Shown here: positions 45,811-54,962 of the stretch, piece after piece | Layout: every line of letters starts with the position of its first letter | How positions within the stretch are numbered: the stretch's first letter is position 1 | Position numbers and translations under genes: made by a program | From: Kineococcus endophyticus | GTDB taxonomy: Bacteria; Actinomycetota; Actinomycetes; Actinomycetales; Kineococcaceae | Direction: 5' to 3' | Assembly (NCBI RefSeq): GCF_040796495.1 | Contig: NZ_JBFNQN010000013.1 | Coordinates: forward strand, 112,140 to 176,139 | DNA: 64,000 nt | Notes under the pieces: model-generated | What the model was told of the DNA's origin: nothing | Database searches by the model: none | What the model saw: only the letters and a program-made list of their open reading frames with translations

Positions 45811-45929
45811 TGCCCGACCCCTCCGGCGGGCCCTCGGGGGGCCGAAAGCTGGCCGTGCTCGGGGCCGTGATGATCGCCTGCATCGCGGCCCTGGCGCTGC
45901 TGTCGACGTGGGCGCTGCGGCAGGGCTGA
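45810..45929 (+). CDS. 39-residue single-pass membrane peptide coupled to fabG
   Basis: GTG at 45810 shares its first base with the last base of the fabG TAG stop. The 39 residues have a Pro/Gly/Ser-rich N terminus, a basic RK pair at residues 12-13 and one hydrophobic helix (LAVLGAVMIACIAALALLST) before a short WALRQG end. The tight overlap, coding-like codon use and clean N-in topology support a real gene; the role is unknown. It ends 16 bases from the convergent serB. Confidence 0.6.
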   Translation: MPDPSGGPSGGRKLAVLGAVMIACIAALALLSTWALRQG

Positions 45930-45945
45930 CCAGTCCTGCGGGGGC

Positions 45946-47163
45946 TCAGCCCCGGCCGAGGACCTCGTCGGCCAGGTCGGCGTCCTCGACGTCCTCGCGC
46001 GTGATGCCCAGCAGCGGCAGCACCGCGTCGAGGTAGGGCACGTTGAGCGCGGCGTCGGCCTGCTCGCGCACGACGGGTTTGGCGTTGAAGGCGATGCCCA
46101 GCCCGGCCGCACCGATCATGTCGAGGTCGTTGGCGCCGTCGCCGATGGCGACGGTGCGGTGCAGGGGCAGACCCTCGGCGGCGGCGAACTCCCGCAGGGC
46201 CGTGGCCTTGGCGGCGCGGTCGACGACGGGCCCCAGGACGCGGCCGGTGAACCGGCCGTGGACGACCTGCAGGCGGTTGGCCCGCACGTGGGCGATGCCG
46301 AGGTCGGCGGCCAGCGGGCCCACGACCTCCAGGAAACCCCCGGAGACCAGGGCGAGGGTGAACCCCAGCCGGTGCAGCGTCCGGCACAGGGTCCGCGCAC
46401 CGGGGGTGAGTTCCACGGCCGCGCGGACGGACTCCACGACGGACACGTCGAGCCCTTCCAGGCAGGCGACCCGCTCGCGCAGGGAGGCGGCGAAGTCGAT
46501 CTCGCCCCGCATGGCCCGCTCGGTGACGGCGGCGACCTCGGTCTCGCGGCCGGCGTGGGCGGCGAGGAGTTCGATGACCTCCTGCTGGATGAGCGTCGAG
46601 TCGACGTCCATGACGACGAGGCGGCGGCCCATACGCGCCAGCCCGGCGGGGGAGACGGCCGCGTCCAGACCGTGCCGGCCGGCCTCGACGGCCAGGGTGC
46701 GGCGCAGGGCCAGGACGTCGGCGGGACTGCCGTGGGTGGAGACGTCGAGTTCGACGCTCGTGACGGGTTCGGCCGACATGCGCCGGATGCGGTCGACGTT
46801 CGCGCCGGCCTGGGCCAGGACCGTCGTGACGCGGGCCACGGCCGCGGGCAGCAGCGGGGCGCCGAGCAGGGTGACGTGCAACCGACGGGGGCGGTCGACG
46901 ACCGGCTCCTGCGGTGCGGTGCAGCGGATCTCCAGACCCTCCAGGTCCAGCGCCGCGACGGTGGCCCGCACGGCGTCGCCGTGGGTCGTCAGCACCGACA
47001 GCGTCAGCACCCCGCCGACGACGACCTGCTCGACGTCGAGCACGTGGGCGCCGGTGGGTTCCAGGGCGGCGAACAACGCCGAGGTGACCCCGGGACGGTC
47101 CGGCCCCGTGACGGTGACGAGCACGGGATCCGGGGCGGTGGTGTCCGAGGGCGGCGTGGGCAC
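45946..47163 (-). CDS. serB: Phosphoserine phosphatase SerB with ACT domains
   Basis: It makes serine from phosphoserine. The 405 residues have two N-terminal ACT-like domains (VLVTVTGPDRPGVTSALFAA at residues ~14-33 and LHVTLLGAPLLPAAVARV) and a C-terminal HAD phosphatase: DVDSTLIQQEVIELLA with the nucleophile Asp, ALVSGGFLEVVGPLA and AIGDGANDLDMIGAAG. TAGGGT lies seven bases before the GTG (leaderless), inside a 12-bp inverted repeat that may terminate the upstream operon. Confidence 0.95.
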   Translation of the reverse strand: MPTPPSDTTAPDPVLVTVTGPDRPGVTSALFAALEPTGAHVLDVEQVVVGGVLTLSVLTTHGDAVRATVAALDLEGLEIRCTAPQEPVVDRPRRLHVTLLGAPLLPAAVARVTTVLAQAGANVDRIRRMSAEPVTSVELDVSTHGSPADVLALRRTLAVEAGRHGLDAAVSPAGLARMGRRLVVMDVDSTLIQQEVIELLAAHAGRETEVAAVTERAMRGEIDFAASLRERVACLEGLDVSVVESVRAAVELTPGARTLCRTLHRLGFTLALVSGGFLEVVGPLAADLGIAHVRANRLQVVHGRFTGRVLGPVVDRAAKATALREFAAAEGLPLHRTVAIGDGANDLDMIGAAGLGIAFNAKPVVREQADAALNVPYLDAVLPLLGITREDVEDADLADEVLGRG

Positions 47164-47193
47164 GCCCGGAACCCTACCGGGAGGGTTCCGGGC
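47164..47193 (-). terminator. 12-bp perfect inverted repeat abutting the serB start
   Basis: GCCCGGAACCCT (47164-47175) and its complement (47182-47193) flank a six-base spacer. It lies 22 bases beyond the stop of the LLM oxidoreductase gene on the same strand and immediately before the serB GTG, and it contains the serB -10 box. It could be a terminator, an operator, or both. Confidence 0.55.
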
Positions 47194-47214
47194 GCCGCCT
47201 CGCTGCGGGTGGGG

Positions 47215-48039
47215 TCAGGCGTTCTTGTCGTCGCGCCAGGCGAGCAGGTCGGCCAGGACGGCGGTGTCGTAGTCCGGGCCGCCGACGCCGATGGTGAACA
47301 GCCGGGCGCCGGCCGCGAACATCGTCTCGGCGTCCTGCACGGTCTCCACGCCCACGGAGCGCTCGATCTCGCCGGGGTCGCGGCCGATCTCGGCGCAGCG
47401 CTCGTCGAGGACGGCGGACTTGCGGGTGAACGTCTCGACGTCACCGAAGGTGTGCCAGATGTCGGCGTGCTTGGCGACGAGGCGCAACGTCTTCTTCTCC
47501 CCGCCGCCGCCGATGAGGACGGGGATCTTGCGGGTGGGGGCGGGGTTGAGCGCGCCCAGCCGGGACTCGATGCGCGGCAGGTCGTCGCGCAGCTTGTCGA
47601 GGCGGCCGCCGGCGGTGCCGAACTCGTAGCCGTACTCGTCGTAGTCCTTCTCGAACCAGCCCGAGCCGATGCCCAGGACGAGGCGGCCGGTCCCCGCGTC
47701 GTGCGCGGAGATGTGGTCCACGGTGCGGGCCATGTCCGCGAGCAGTTCGGGGTTGCGGTAGGAGTTGCACGAGACCAGTGCGCCGATCTCGATGCGGCTG
47801 GTGGCCTCGGCCCAGGCGGCGAGCATCGTCCAGCACTCGAAGTGCAGGCCCTCGGGTTCGCCGTACAGCGGGTAGAAGTGGTCCCAGTTGAACGCGATGT
47901 CCGCGCCCATCTCCTCCACCCTCGCGGCGGCGGCGCGGATCGCGGGGTACTGGGCGTGCTGGGGCTGCAGCTGGATCCCGATGCGGGCGGGCCGGCTGTC
48001 GTCGCGGACCTCGGGGGTGGTGCTGGGGGTGGTGCTCAC
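47215..48039 (-). CDS. LLM-class F420-dependent oxidoreductase
   Basis: The 274-residue protein is a luciferase-like TIM barrel: [53 protein letters not shown] and [19 protein letters not shown] are the typical F420-dependent family blocks. The substrate is unknown. The GTG overlaps the glgC stop, so it is co-transcribed with glgC, a pairing also seen elsewhere in actinobacteria. Confidence 0.9.
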   Translation of the reverse strand: MSTTPSTTPEVRDDSRPARIGIQLQPQHAQYPAIRAAAARVEEMGADIAFNWDHFYPLYGEPEGLHFECWTMLAAWAEATSRIEIGALVSCNSYRNPELLADMARTVDHISAHDAGTGRLVLGIGSGWFEKDYDEYGYEFGTAGGRLDKLRDDLPRIESRLGALNPAPTRKIPVLIGGGGEKKTLRLVAKHADIWHTFGDVETFTRKSAVLDERCAEIGRDPGEIERSVGVETVQDAETMFAAGARLFTIGVGGPDYDTAVLADLLAWRDDKNA

Positions 48040-49271
48040 GAGATGGTCTGTCCCTTCCCGACGACGGTGATGCCCGAGGGGGTGACGTGGAAACCCCGGG
48101 CGCGGTCCTCCTCGGCGTCCACCCCGATGCGGGTGTCGTCGGGGATGGTGACGAACTTGTCGACGATGGCGCGCTGGACCACGGCGTGCCGGCCGACGGA
48201 GACGCCGTCCATGAGGACGGACTCCGACACGTGGGCCCAGGAGTCCAGGCGCACGTTGGGGGAGACGATCGACTTCTCCACCAGCGCACCGGAGACGACG
48301 GTCCCCTGGCTGATGATGGAGTTCACGGCGTGGCCGTAGGTGCCTTGCCAGCCGTGCACGAACTTCGCCGGCGGGTAGAAGTCCTGCGCCGCGACGATGG
48401 GCCACTCGTAGTTGTAGAGGTTGAAGACCGGCAGGACCGAGATGAGGTCCATCTGCGCCTCGAAGTAGGCGTCCAGGGTCCCGACGTCGCGCCAGTAGGC
48501 GCGGTCGCGGTCGGTGGCCCCGGGGACCTCGTTGTCCTTGAAGTCGTACACCGACGCCAGGCCCCGGCCGACGAAGTCCGGGACGATGTCCCCGCCCATG
48601 TCGTGCTTGGAGTCCTCCCGCTCGGCGTCGCGGGTGACGGCGTCGACGAGGGCGTCGGCGTCGAAGACGTAGTTGCCCATCGAGGCCAGGACCTCGTGCG
48701 GTGAGTCGTCCAGGCCCTGGGGGTTCTTCGGCTTCTCGAGGAACTCGGCGATGCGGGAGGAGCCCTGCTCGGTCTGGATGACCCCGAACTGGTCGGCCAG
48801 GGAGATGGGCTGGCGGATGGCGGCCACCGTGCACGGCGAGCCCGAGGCGATGTGGGCGTCGACCATCTGGGAGAAGTCCATGCGGTACACGTGGTCGGCG
48901 CCGACGACGACGACGATGTCGGGGCGCTCGTCGTGGATGAGGTTGAGGGACTGGTAGATGGCGTCGGCCGAGCCGAGGTACCAGCGCTGGCCCACGCGCT
49001 GCTGGGCCGGGACCGAGGCGATGTAGGAGCCGAAGAGGTTCGACATCCGCCAGTTCTGGGAGATGTGCCGGTCGAGGCTGTGCGACTTGTACTGGGTCAG
49101 CACGACGATCTTGCGGTAGGCGGCGTTGACGAGGTTCGACAGTGCGAAGTCGATGAGCCGGTAGGTGCCGCCGAAGGGCACGGCGGGTTTGGCCCGGTCG
49201 GCGGTGAGTGGCATGAGCCGCTTGCCCTCCCCGCCGGCGAGGACGATTGCGAGGACGTTCGGTGTGGCCAC
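48036..49271 (-). CDS. glgC: Glucose-1-phosphate adenylyltransferase
   Basis: It makes ADP-glucose for glycogen synthesis. The 411 residues have the nucleotidyltransferase opening [20 protein letters not shown], the substrate loop [10 protein letters not shown] and a C-terminal left-handed beta-helix ([20 protein letters not shown]) for allosteric control. TAGTCT ends seven bases before the GTG (leaderless). It is divergent from glgA. Confidence 0.96.
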   Translation of the reverse strand: MATPNVLAIVLAGGEGKRLMPLTADRAKPAVPFGGTYRLIDFALSNLVNAAYRKIVVLTQYKSHSLDRHISQNWRMSNLFGSYIASVPAQQRVGQRWYLGSADAIYQSLNLIHDERPDIVVVVGADHVYRMDFSQMVDAHIASGSPCTVAAIRQPISLADQFGVIQTEQGSSRIAEFLEKPKNPQGLDDSPHEVLASMGNYVFDADALVDAVTRDAEREDSKHDMGGDIVPDFVGRGLASVYDFKDNEVPGATDRDRAYWRDVGTLDAYFEAQMDLISVLPVFNLYNYEWPIVAAQDFYPPAKFVHGWQGTYGHAVNSIISQGTVVSGALVEKSIVSPNVRLDSWAHVSESVLMDGVSVGRHAVVQRAIVDKFVTIPDDTRIGVDAEEDRARGFHVTPSGITVVGKGQTIS

Positions 49272-49370
49272 GAGGGGCAGACTAGGGCCCAGTACCCTGG
49301 CTTGCCCATCACTGGGCTCAACACGGCGGCTGAAGCGCTTCTGCGGCGCGGTTTCCGGGAAGGACGTGCG

Positions 49371-50561
49371 ATGCGTGTCGACCTGCTCACCAAGGAGTAC
49401 CCGCCGGAGATCTACGGCGGCGCAGGCGTCCACGTCGAGGAGCTGGTCCGCGCCCTGCGCGCCGTGCCGGACGGGCCGCAGGTGCAGGTGCGCTGCTTCG
49501 GTGCCCCGCGCACCGAGCCCGACGCGACGGCCTACCCCGAACCGGCGACGCTGGAGGGGGCCAACGCCGCCCTGCGCACCCTCGGGGTGGACCTGGCGAT
49601 GGCCGCCGGCGCCGCCGGGGCCGACCTGGTCCACTCGCACACCTGGTACGCGAACATGGCCGGGCACCTGGCGTCCCTGCTGCACGGCGTCCCGCACGTC
49701 GTGACCGCGCACAGCCTGGAACCGTTGCGGCCGTGGAAGGCGGAGCAGCTCGGCGGCGGGTACCGGGTGTCCTCCTGGGCCGAGCGGACCGCCTTCGAGG
49801 CCGCGGCCGCCGTCGTCGCCGTGAGTGCCGGCATGCGGGCGGACATCCTGCGCTCCTACCCGGCGCTGGACCCCGCGCGCGTCCACGTCGTCCACAACGG
49901 CATCGACGCCGCGCAGTGGGAACGCGTCGAGGGCCGGGACCTGGTGCGGGCCAACGGCGTCGACCCCGACCGCCCCAGCGTCGTCTTCGTGGGGCGCATC
50001 ACCCGGCAGAAGGGCCTGCCGCACCTGCTGCGCGCCGCCGTGCAGCTGCCGCCGGAGGTCCAGCTCGTCCTGTGCGCCGGCGCTCCGGACACCCCCGAGA
50101 TCGCCGCCGAGGTCGCCGGGCTCGTCGAGGAGCTGCAGCGCACCCGCGACGGGGTGGTGTGGCTTGAGCGCCACCTCTCGCGGGCCGAACTGCTCGAGCA
50201 CCTCTCGCAGGCCACCGTGTTCGTCTGCCCGTCGGTGTACGAACCCCTCGGCATCGTCAACCTCGAGGCCATGGCCTGCGGCGCGGCGGTCGTCGGCACC
50301 GCGACCGGCGGCATCCCCGAGGTCGTCGAGGACGGCGTCACCGGCTGGCTCGTGCCCATCGAGCAGGTCACCGACGGCACCGGCGCCCCCGTCGACCCCG
50401 ACCGCTTCGTCGCCGACCTGGCCGCCACCCTCACCGAGGCCGTGTCCGACCCTGACCGGGCGCGCGCGTTCGGCGCCGCGGGCCGCACCCGCGCGGTCGA
50501 GCAGTTCTCCTGGGACGCCATCGCCGAGCGGACGCTGGAGGTCTACCGCTCGGTCGTGTGA
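49371..50561 (+). CDS. glgA: Glycogen synthase (actinobacterial type)
   Basis: The 396-residue GT-B glycosyltransferase starts [19 protein letters not shown] and has the phosphate-binding [18 protein letters not shown] and the EX7E motif in [15 protein letters not shown]. It belongs to the ~390-residue corynebacterial/mycobacterial GlgA group rather than the E. coli type; in mycobacteria the orthologue makes maltose 1-phosphate (GlgM activity), so either product is possible. TACCCT (49293-49298) is a candidate -10, leaving a leader of about 65 bases. Confidence 0.93.
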   Translation: MRVDLLTKEYPPEIYGGAGVHVEELVRALRAVPDGPQVQVRCFGAPRTEPDATAYPEPATLEGANAALRTLGVDLAMAAGAAGADLVHSHTWYANMAGHLASLLHGVPHVVTAHSLEPLRPWKAEQLGGGYRVSSWAERTAFEAAAAVVAVSAGMRADILRSYPALDPARVHVVHNGIDAAQWERVEGRDLVRANGVDPDRPSVVFVGRITRQKGLPHLLRAAVQLPPEVQLVLCAGAPDTPEIAAEVAGLVEELQRTRDGVVWLERHLSRAELLEHLSQATVFVCPSVYEPLGIVNLEAMACGAAVVGTATGGIPEVVEDGVTGWLVPIEQVTDGTGAPVDPDRFVADLAATLTEAVSDPDRARAFGAAGRTRAVEQFSWDAIAERTLEVYRSVV

Positions 50562-50747
50562 CCGGCCCGTCCCAGGGCGGCGATCGGCCGTCGTGATGGG
50601 CTCATGTGACCCGCGGTGAGGTGGGGGCGGGCGGTACCGCTGGACGGGTGACCCTCCGACGGGTGGCTGTTGCGGTACCCGTTCACCCCCGATGACCTCC
50701 ACGTCGTCGGGACCACCGGGGTCCTGGCCGTGAGGCCGGAGGCCCCC

Positions 50748-52334
50748 ATGTCCCTGTTCCGCAACCTGCCCGTGGCGCGCAAGCTCGCCGTGGCCTTCGG
50801 TGTCGTCGGCCTCCTGCTGGCCGTCGTCGTCGGCGTGGGTCTGCTCCGGCTCGGCACGGCCCAGGAGAACCTGCGGACGCTGTCGAGCTCCGGAGTGGCC
50901 TCGGTCGACGCGGTGGGCACCCTGCGCTCGGACTTCCTGCAGGTCCGCGCCGACGTCCTGAGCCTGGCCCTCGTCCCCGACGAGGCCGGGATGGCGGCCG
51001 CCAAGACCCAGCTGGCCAAGGACGACCAGACCCTGACCGACGCCTGGACGTCCTACCTCGCGACGTCGCCGGCCGCCTCGGCCGCGCAGCAGGAGACCTA
51101 CACCGACCGCCTCGCCGCCTACCTCGCCGTCCGCGCCCAGCTCGAGACCCTCGCGGAGGCCAACGACACCACCGGCTTCATCACCTACCGCACCGCGACG
51201 GTGAACCCGGCCGCCCAGGCGCTCTCCGCCGCCGTCGACGACCTCGCCGCGACCGAGAAGGCGGCCGCGGCGACGATGGCCACCGACGGCGCCGCCGCCT
51301 ACCGCCAGGCCGTCCTGGTCCTGTCCGGCCTGGGGGCCCTGGCCCTGCTCGTCGCCGTCGTCTCCGCCGTCGCCGTCAGCCGCTCCATCGCCCGGCCGCT
51401 CGCGCAGACCCTCGTGGTCGTCGAGGGGCTCGCGCAGGGCCGTCTGGACCTGCGGGTGGAGCACGCCTCCCGCGACGAGGTGGGTCGCCTCGCGGCCGCG
51501 ACGAACACCTCGGTCGAGCGGCTGGGCGCGGTCGTGTCGCAGATCTCCGACAACGCCACCTCCCTCGCCGGCTCCAGCGAGGAGCTGACGGCCGTGGCCA
51601 CGCAGCTGTCCGGCGGGGCGGCGGAGTCCGCGGCGCAGTCGCAGGTCGTCTCCGCGGCCACCGAGGAGATCGCCGCCAACATCGGCACCGTCGCCGCCGC
51701 CGGGGAGGAGATGACCGCCGCCATCCGCGAGATCGCCGCCTCCACGGCCGACGCCTCCGCGACGGCGGCCACGGCCGTGAGCGCCGCCCAGGACGCCGGG
51801 GAGACGATCGAGCGGCTGGGCCGCTCCAGCCGGGAGATCGGTGACGTCGTCAAGCTCATCACCTCCATCGCCGAGCAGACCAACCTGCTCGCGCTGAACG
51901 CGACCATCGAAGCGGCGCGCGCCGGGGAGATGGGCAAGGGCTTCGCCGTCGTCGCCGGTGAGGTCAAGGAACTGGCTCAGCAGACCGCCCGCGCCACCGA
52001 GGAGATCGTCGCCAAGGTGGAGGCCACCCAGGCCGACGCCAGCGCCGCCACCGAGGTCATCGCCCAGATCGGCGAGGTCATCGCCCGCATCGACGGCCTG
52101 CAGGCCACCATCGCCGCGGCCGTGGAGGAGCAGTCGGCCACCACCAGCGAGATGGTCCGCAACGTCACCGAGGTCTCCGGCGGGTCCGCCGAGATCGCGG
52201 TGAACATCTCCGGCATCGCGGCCGCCGCCGAGCAGACGACGACCAGCGCCGGTCACACCGCGGCGACCGCCGAGGAGGTCTCGCGGGCGGCCGCGCAGCT
52301 GCGCACCCTCGTCGGGACCTTCACCCTGCGCTGA
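50748..52334 (+). CDS. Methyl-accepting chemotaxis protein
   Basis: The 528-residue receptor has a first membrane helix (residues ~16-38), an extracellular four-helix-type sensor of ~150 residues, a second helix ([20 protein letters not shown]), a HAMP domain ([20 protein letters not shown]) and a signalling coiled-coil with the CheA/CheW-binding tip [19 protein letters not shown]. It implies flagellar or other taxis in this organism. GGAGG five bases before ATG 50748 fixes the start. A perfect GCGGTACCGC palindrome lies upstream at 50631-50640. The 3' end overlaps the convergent gene by 14 bases. Confidence 0.95.
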   Translation: MSLFRNLPVARKLAVAFGVVGLLLAVVVGVGLLRLGTAQENLRTLSSSGVASVDAVGTLRSDFLQVRADVLSLALVPDEAGMAAAKTQLAKDDQTLTDAWTSYLATSPAASAAQQETYTDRLAAYLAVRAQLETLAEANDTTGFITYRTATVNPAAQALSAAVDDLAATEKAAAATMATDGAAAYRQAVLVLSGLGALALLVAVVSAVAVSRSIARPLAQTLVVVEGLAQGRLDLRVEHASRDEVGRLAAATNTSVERLGAVVSQISDNATSLAGSSEELTAVATQLSGGAAESAAQSQVVSAATEEIAANIGTVAAAGEEMTAAIREIAASTADASATAATAVSAAQDAGETIERLGRSSREIGDVVKLITSIAEQTNLLALNATIEAARAGEMGKGFAVVAGEVKELAQQTARATEEIVAKVEATQADASAATEVIAQIGEVIARIDGLQATIAAAVEEQSATTSEMVRNVTEVSGGSAEIAVNISGIAAAAEQTTTSAGHTAATAEEVSRAAAQLRTLVGTFTLR

Positions 52335-53280
52335 GCCCTCGGCGGCGGGCCACCAGGTCCGCCGCCGCGTCCGGCCACGTCGGGTGGGCGAAGGCGAACC
52401 CCGCCTCCAGCAGCCGACCCGGCACCACCCTCCGGCTCTTCAGCAGCAGCTCGGCATCGGTCCGCAGGGCCAGCGCCCCGGCGCGCGCCATCCACCGGCT
52501 CGCGGGCAGCCCCACCGGCCGTCCCCACGTCCGGCGCAGCACCCGCATGGTCTCGGCCTGCGTCAGCGGGTGCGGCGCCGCCAGGTTCACCGGACCCGAC
52601 AGCTCCGGGTGCTCCAGCAGGAAGTCCAGGGCGCGCACCACGTCGTCGCCGTGGATCCACGACACGTACTGCCCGCCCCCGGCGACCGGTCCGCCCAGCC
52701 CGAGCCGCGCCATCGTGGACAGCACGTCGAACACCCCGCCCCGGTCCGGGGTCATGACCATCGCGGCCCGCAGCGCCACCTTCCGGGTCGCCGGCGTCGG
52801 AGCCTGCTCCAGCTCCTGCTCCCAGCGGCGGGCGATGCGGACGCTGTACTCCCAGTACAGCGGGACGTGCGGTTCGTCCCCGCCGATCTCGCCGTCCTCG
52901 TCGTGGGCGGCGCCGCGGGTGTCGGCGTAGATCGTGGCGGTGCTCATCTGCAGCCACGTCGCCGGCGGCCGGGACGCCGCCGCGACCGCCCGACCCAGCA
53001 CCCGCGTGGAGTCCACCCGCGAGTCCATCATCTGCCGCAGGTTCGCGTCGGTGTACCGGCAGTTCACCGTCCGGCCGGCGAGGTTGACGACCGCGTCGGC
53101 CCCCTCGAGCTCGCCGGCCCACGCACCCAGCGTGCGACCGTCCCAGACCGCATGCCGCACATCGGGTTCGAGCTGCTCAGGACGGCGGGACAGCACGACG
53201 ACGTCGTCACCGCGTGCCGCGTACGTCCGGCGCAGCAGCGCCCCGACCTGACCCGTGCCCCCCGGCAGGACGATCTTCAC
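52321..53280 (-). CDS. TIGR01777-family NAD(P)-binding epimerase/SDR
   Basis: The 319-residue protein opens with [18 protein letters not shown], a Rossmann fold, and shows [20 protein letters not shown] and [19 protein letters not shown], which are characteristic of this extended SDR family; the C-terminal DUF1731 part contains [19 protein letters not shown]. Substrate unknown. TACCGT lies seven bases before the GTG (leaderless) within a short palindrome. It is divergent from the polyketide synthase gene. Confidence 0.9.
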   Translation of the reverse strand: MKIVLPGGTGQVGALLRRTYAARGDDVVVLSRRPEQLEPDVRHAVWDGRTLGAWAGELEGADAVVNLAGRTVNCRYTDANLRQMMDSRVDSTRVLGRAVAAASRPPATWLQMSTATIYADTRGAAHDEDGEIGGDEPHVPLYWEYSVRIARRWEQELEQAPTPATRKVALRAAMVMTPDRGGVFDVLSTMARLGLGGPVAGGGQYVSWIHGDDVVRALDFLLEHPELSGPVNLAAPHPLTQAETMRVLRRTWGRPVGLPASRWMARAGALALRTDAELLLKSRRVVPGRLLEAGFAFAHPTWPDAAADLVARRRGLSAG

Positions 53281-53286
53281 CCGCCC

Positions 53287-53299
53287 GACGGTAACCGTC
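53287..53299. promoter_or_regulatory. Palindrome over the divergent SDR/PKS promoter
   Basis: GACGGT-A-ACCGTC is a 13-bp palindrome with a central base that includes the minus-strand -10 (TACCGT). A regulator bound here could control the SDR gene and possibly the nearby PKS gene. Confidence 0.35.
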
Positions 53300-53352
53300 C
53301 CGCACCCCGCCCCGGGCGACGGGTGTGCCGGAGCGGGTGCGAGGCTGCGGCG

Positions 53353-54426
53353 GTGGAGCCGCACACGCAGTCCCGGGTGCTGGCCGTCGAACCGGTCCTG
53401 CCCGCCCACCGCCACGAGCAGGCCGAGATCGCGGCCGAGCTCGCCCCCCTGCTCACCGAACCCGGGACGCGCCGCACGCTGCTGCACCGGTTGCACGACA
53501 ACGCCGGCGTCCGCACCCGCCACCTGGCGCTGCCGCTGCGCGAGTACGCCGACCTCGCCCGGCGCCCCGACGCCTTCGACGCCGCCAACGCCGTCTTCGC
53601 CCAGGTCGGGCTCGACCTGGCCGAGCAGGCCGTCAAGGGGGCGCTCGCGAGCGCGGGCCTCGCGCCCGAGGACGTCGACGTCCTGCTGTTCACGACCGTC
53701 ACCGGGGTGGCGGCACCCTCCCTCGACGCGCTGCTCGTGGACCGGGTGGGTCTGCGCCGCGACGTCGTGCGCTGGCCGGGGTTCGGCCTGGGCTGCGTGG
53801 CCGGCGCGGCCGGCATCTCCCGCCTGGAGGACCACCTCGCCGGCCACCCCGGTCAGGTGGGGCTGCTGGTCAGCGTCGAACTGTGCTCCCTGACGTTGCA
53901 GCCCACCGACACCTCCGTCGCCAACCTCGTCGCCAGCGGCCTGTTCGGCGACGGCGCCAGCGCCGTCGTGGTCGCCGGCCCGGAACGCGCGGCCGACCGC
54001 CCGGGGTGGGCCGTCCTCGACCACACCTCCCGGCTGCTGCCGGGATCGGCCGACGCACTGGGCTGGCAGGTCGGTGCCCGGGGCCTGCGGATCGTGCTGT
54101 CCGCGCAGCTGCCCGAGGTCCTGCACCGGCACGTGGGGGCCGACGTCGCCGCCTTCCTCGCCGGCCGGAGCGTCGACCGCTGGGTGGTGCACCCCGGGGG
54201 TCCGAAGGTGCTCGACGCCGTCGCCGACGCGCTCGACCTCGCGCCCGACGCGCTCGCCACCTCCCGGCAGGTCCTGGCCGACGTGGGGAACCTGTCGAGC
54301 TCGGCCGTCCTGCACGTCCTGGCCCGCACCGCCGCTCGGCCGGGGGAACGGGTGCTGCTGCTCGGCGTCGGCCCGGGGGTCAGCACCGAGACCGTCTTGC
54401 TGGAACGCGTGGGGGAGCCGTCGTGA
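53353..54426 (+). CDS. Type III polyketide synthase
   Basis: The 357-residue homodimeric ketosynthase has the catalytic triad Cys148 (WPGFGLGCVAGAAG), His280 (RWVVHPGGPKVLDAV) and Asn313 (VGNLSSSAVLHVL). It resembles the bacterial alkylpyrone/alkylresorcinol synthases that extend fatty acyl-CoA starters with malonyl-CoA. The overlapping downstream methyltransferase supports a BpsA/BpsB-like pair. GAGGCT lies six bases before the GTG (leaderless). The product cannot be predicted from sequence alone. Confidence 0.93.
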   Translation: MEPHTQSRVLAVEPVLPAHRHEQAEIAAELAPLLTEPGTRRTLLHRLHDNAGVRTRHLALPLREYADLARRPDAFDAANAVFAQVGLDLAEQAVKGALASAGLAPEDVDVLLFTTVTGVAAPSLDALLVDRVGLRRDVVRWPGFGLGCVAGAAGISRLEDHLAGHPGQVGLLVSVELCSLTLQPTDTSVANLVASGLFGDGASAVVVAGPERAADRPGWAVLDHTSRLLPGSADALGWQVGARGLRIVLSAQLPEVLHRHVGADVAAFLAGRSVDRWVVHPGGPKVLDAVADALDLAPDALATSRQVLADVGNLSSSAVLHVLARTAARPGERVLLLGVGPGVSTETVLLERVGEPS

Positions 54427-54962
54427 GCGTCCTGTTCGTGGTCCTGGTGCTGGCCACCGGGGTGGAACGGCTGGCTGAACTGGTCGTGTCCACCCGCAAC
54501 GCGCGCTGGTCCTTCGAGCGCGGCGGGGTGGAGACGGGACGTGCCCACTTCCCGCCCATGGTGGCCCTGCACACCGGGCTGCTCGTGGCGTGCCTGGTCG
54601 AGGCCGGGCTCACCGACCGGTCCGCCCCGCCCGCGCTGGCCTGGCCGATGCTCGCGCTGGTCCTGGCCTCCCAGGGCCTGCGCTGGTGGTGCATCGCGAC
54701 GCTGGGCCGCCGCTGGAACACGCGCGTCATCGTCGTGCCCGGCCTGCCGCTCGTGGCCCGCGGGCCCTACCGCTGGTTCACCCACCCCAACTACGTGGCC
54801 GTCGTCGTGGAGGGTTTCGCGCTCCCGCTGGTCGGTGCCTGCTGGTGGACCGCCGCCGGGTTCACCGTCCTGAACGCGGTGCTGCTGCTGCGGTTCCGGC
54901 TGCCGGCCGAGAACCGGGCGCTCGCGGCCCTGCCACCTGCAGCGACAGCACCGCAGCGCTGA
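54423..54962 (+). CDS. Isoprenylcysteine carboxyl methyltransferase-family protein (BpsB-like)
   Basis: The 179-residue membrane protein has four to five hydrophobic segments and the ICMT cofactor region RWWCIATLGRRWNTRVIVV, ARGPYRWFTHPNYVAVVVEG. In Bacillus, BpsB of this family O-methylates alkylpyrones made by the type III PKS BpsA. Here the GTG overlaps the PKS stop (GTGA), giving the same gene pair. The last 101 bases overlap the convergent MFS gene. Confidence 0.9.
   Translation: MSVLFVVLVLATGVERLAELVVSTRNARWSFERGGVETGRAHFPPMVALHTGLLVACLVEAGLTDRSAPPALAWPMLALVLASQGLRWWCIATLGRRWNTRVIVVPGLPLVARGPYRWFTHPNYVAVVVEGFALPLVGACWWTAAGFTVLNAVLLLRFRLPAENRALAALPPAATAPQR

Noticed and set aside
48036..52256. 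One continuous minus-strand frame joining glgC to antisense of glgA and the chemotaxis receptor, which would look like a 1406-residue fusion
   Set aside because: Only the last 411 residues are real GlgC, with its own promoter; the rest is antisense.
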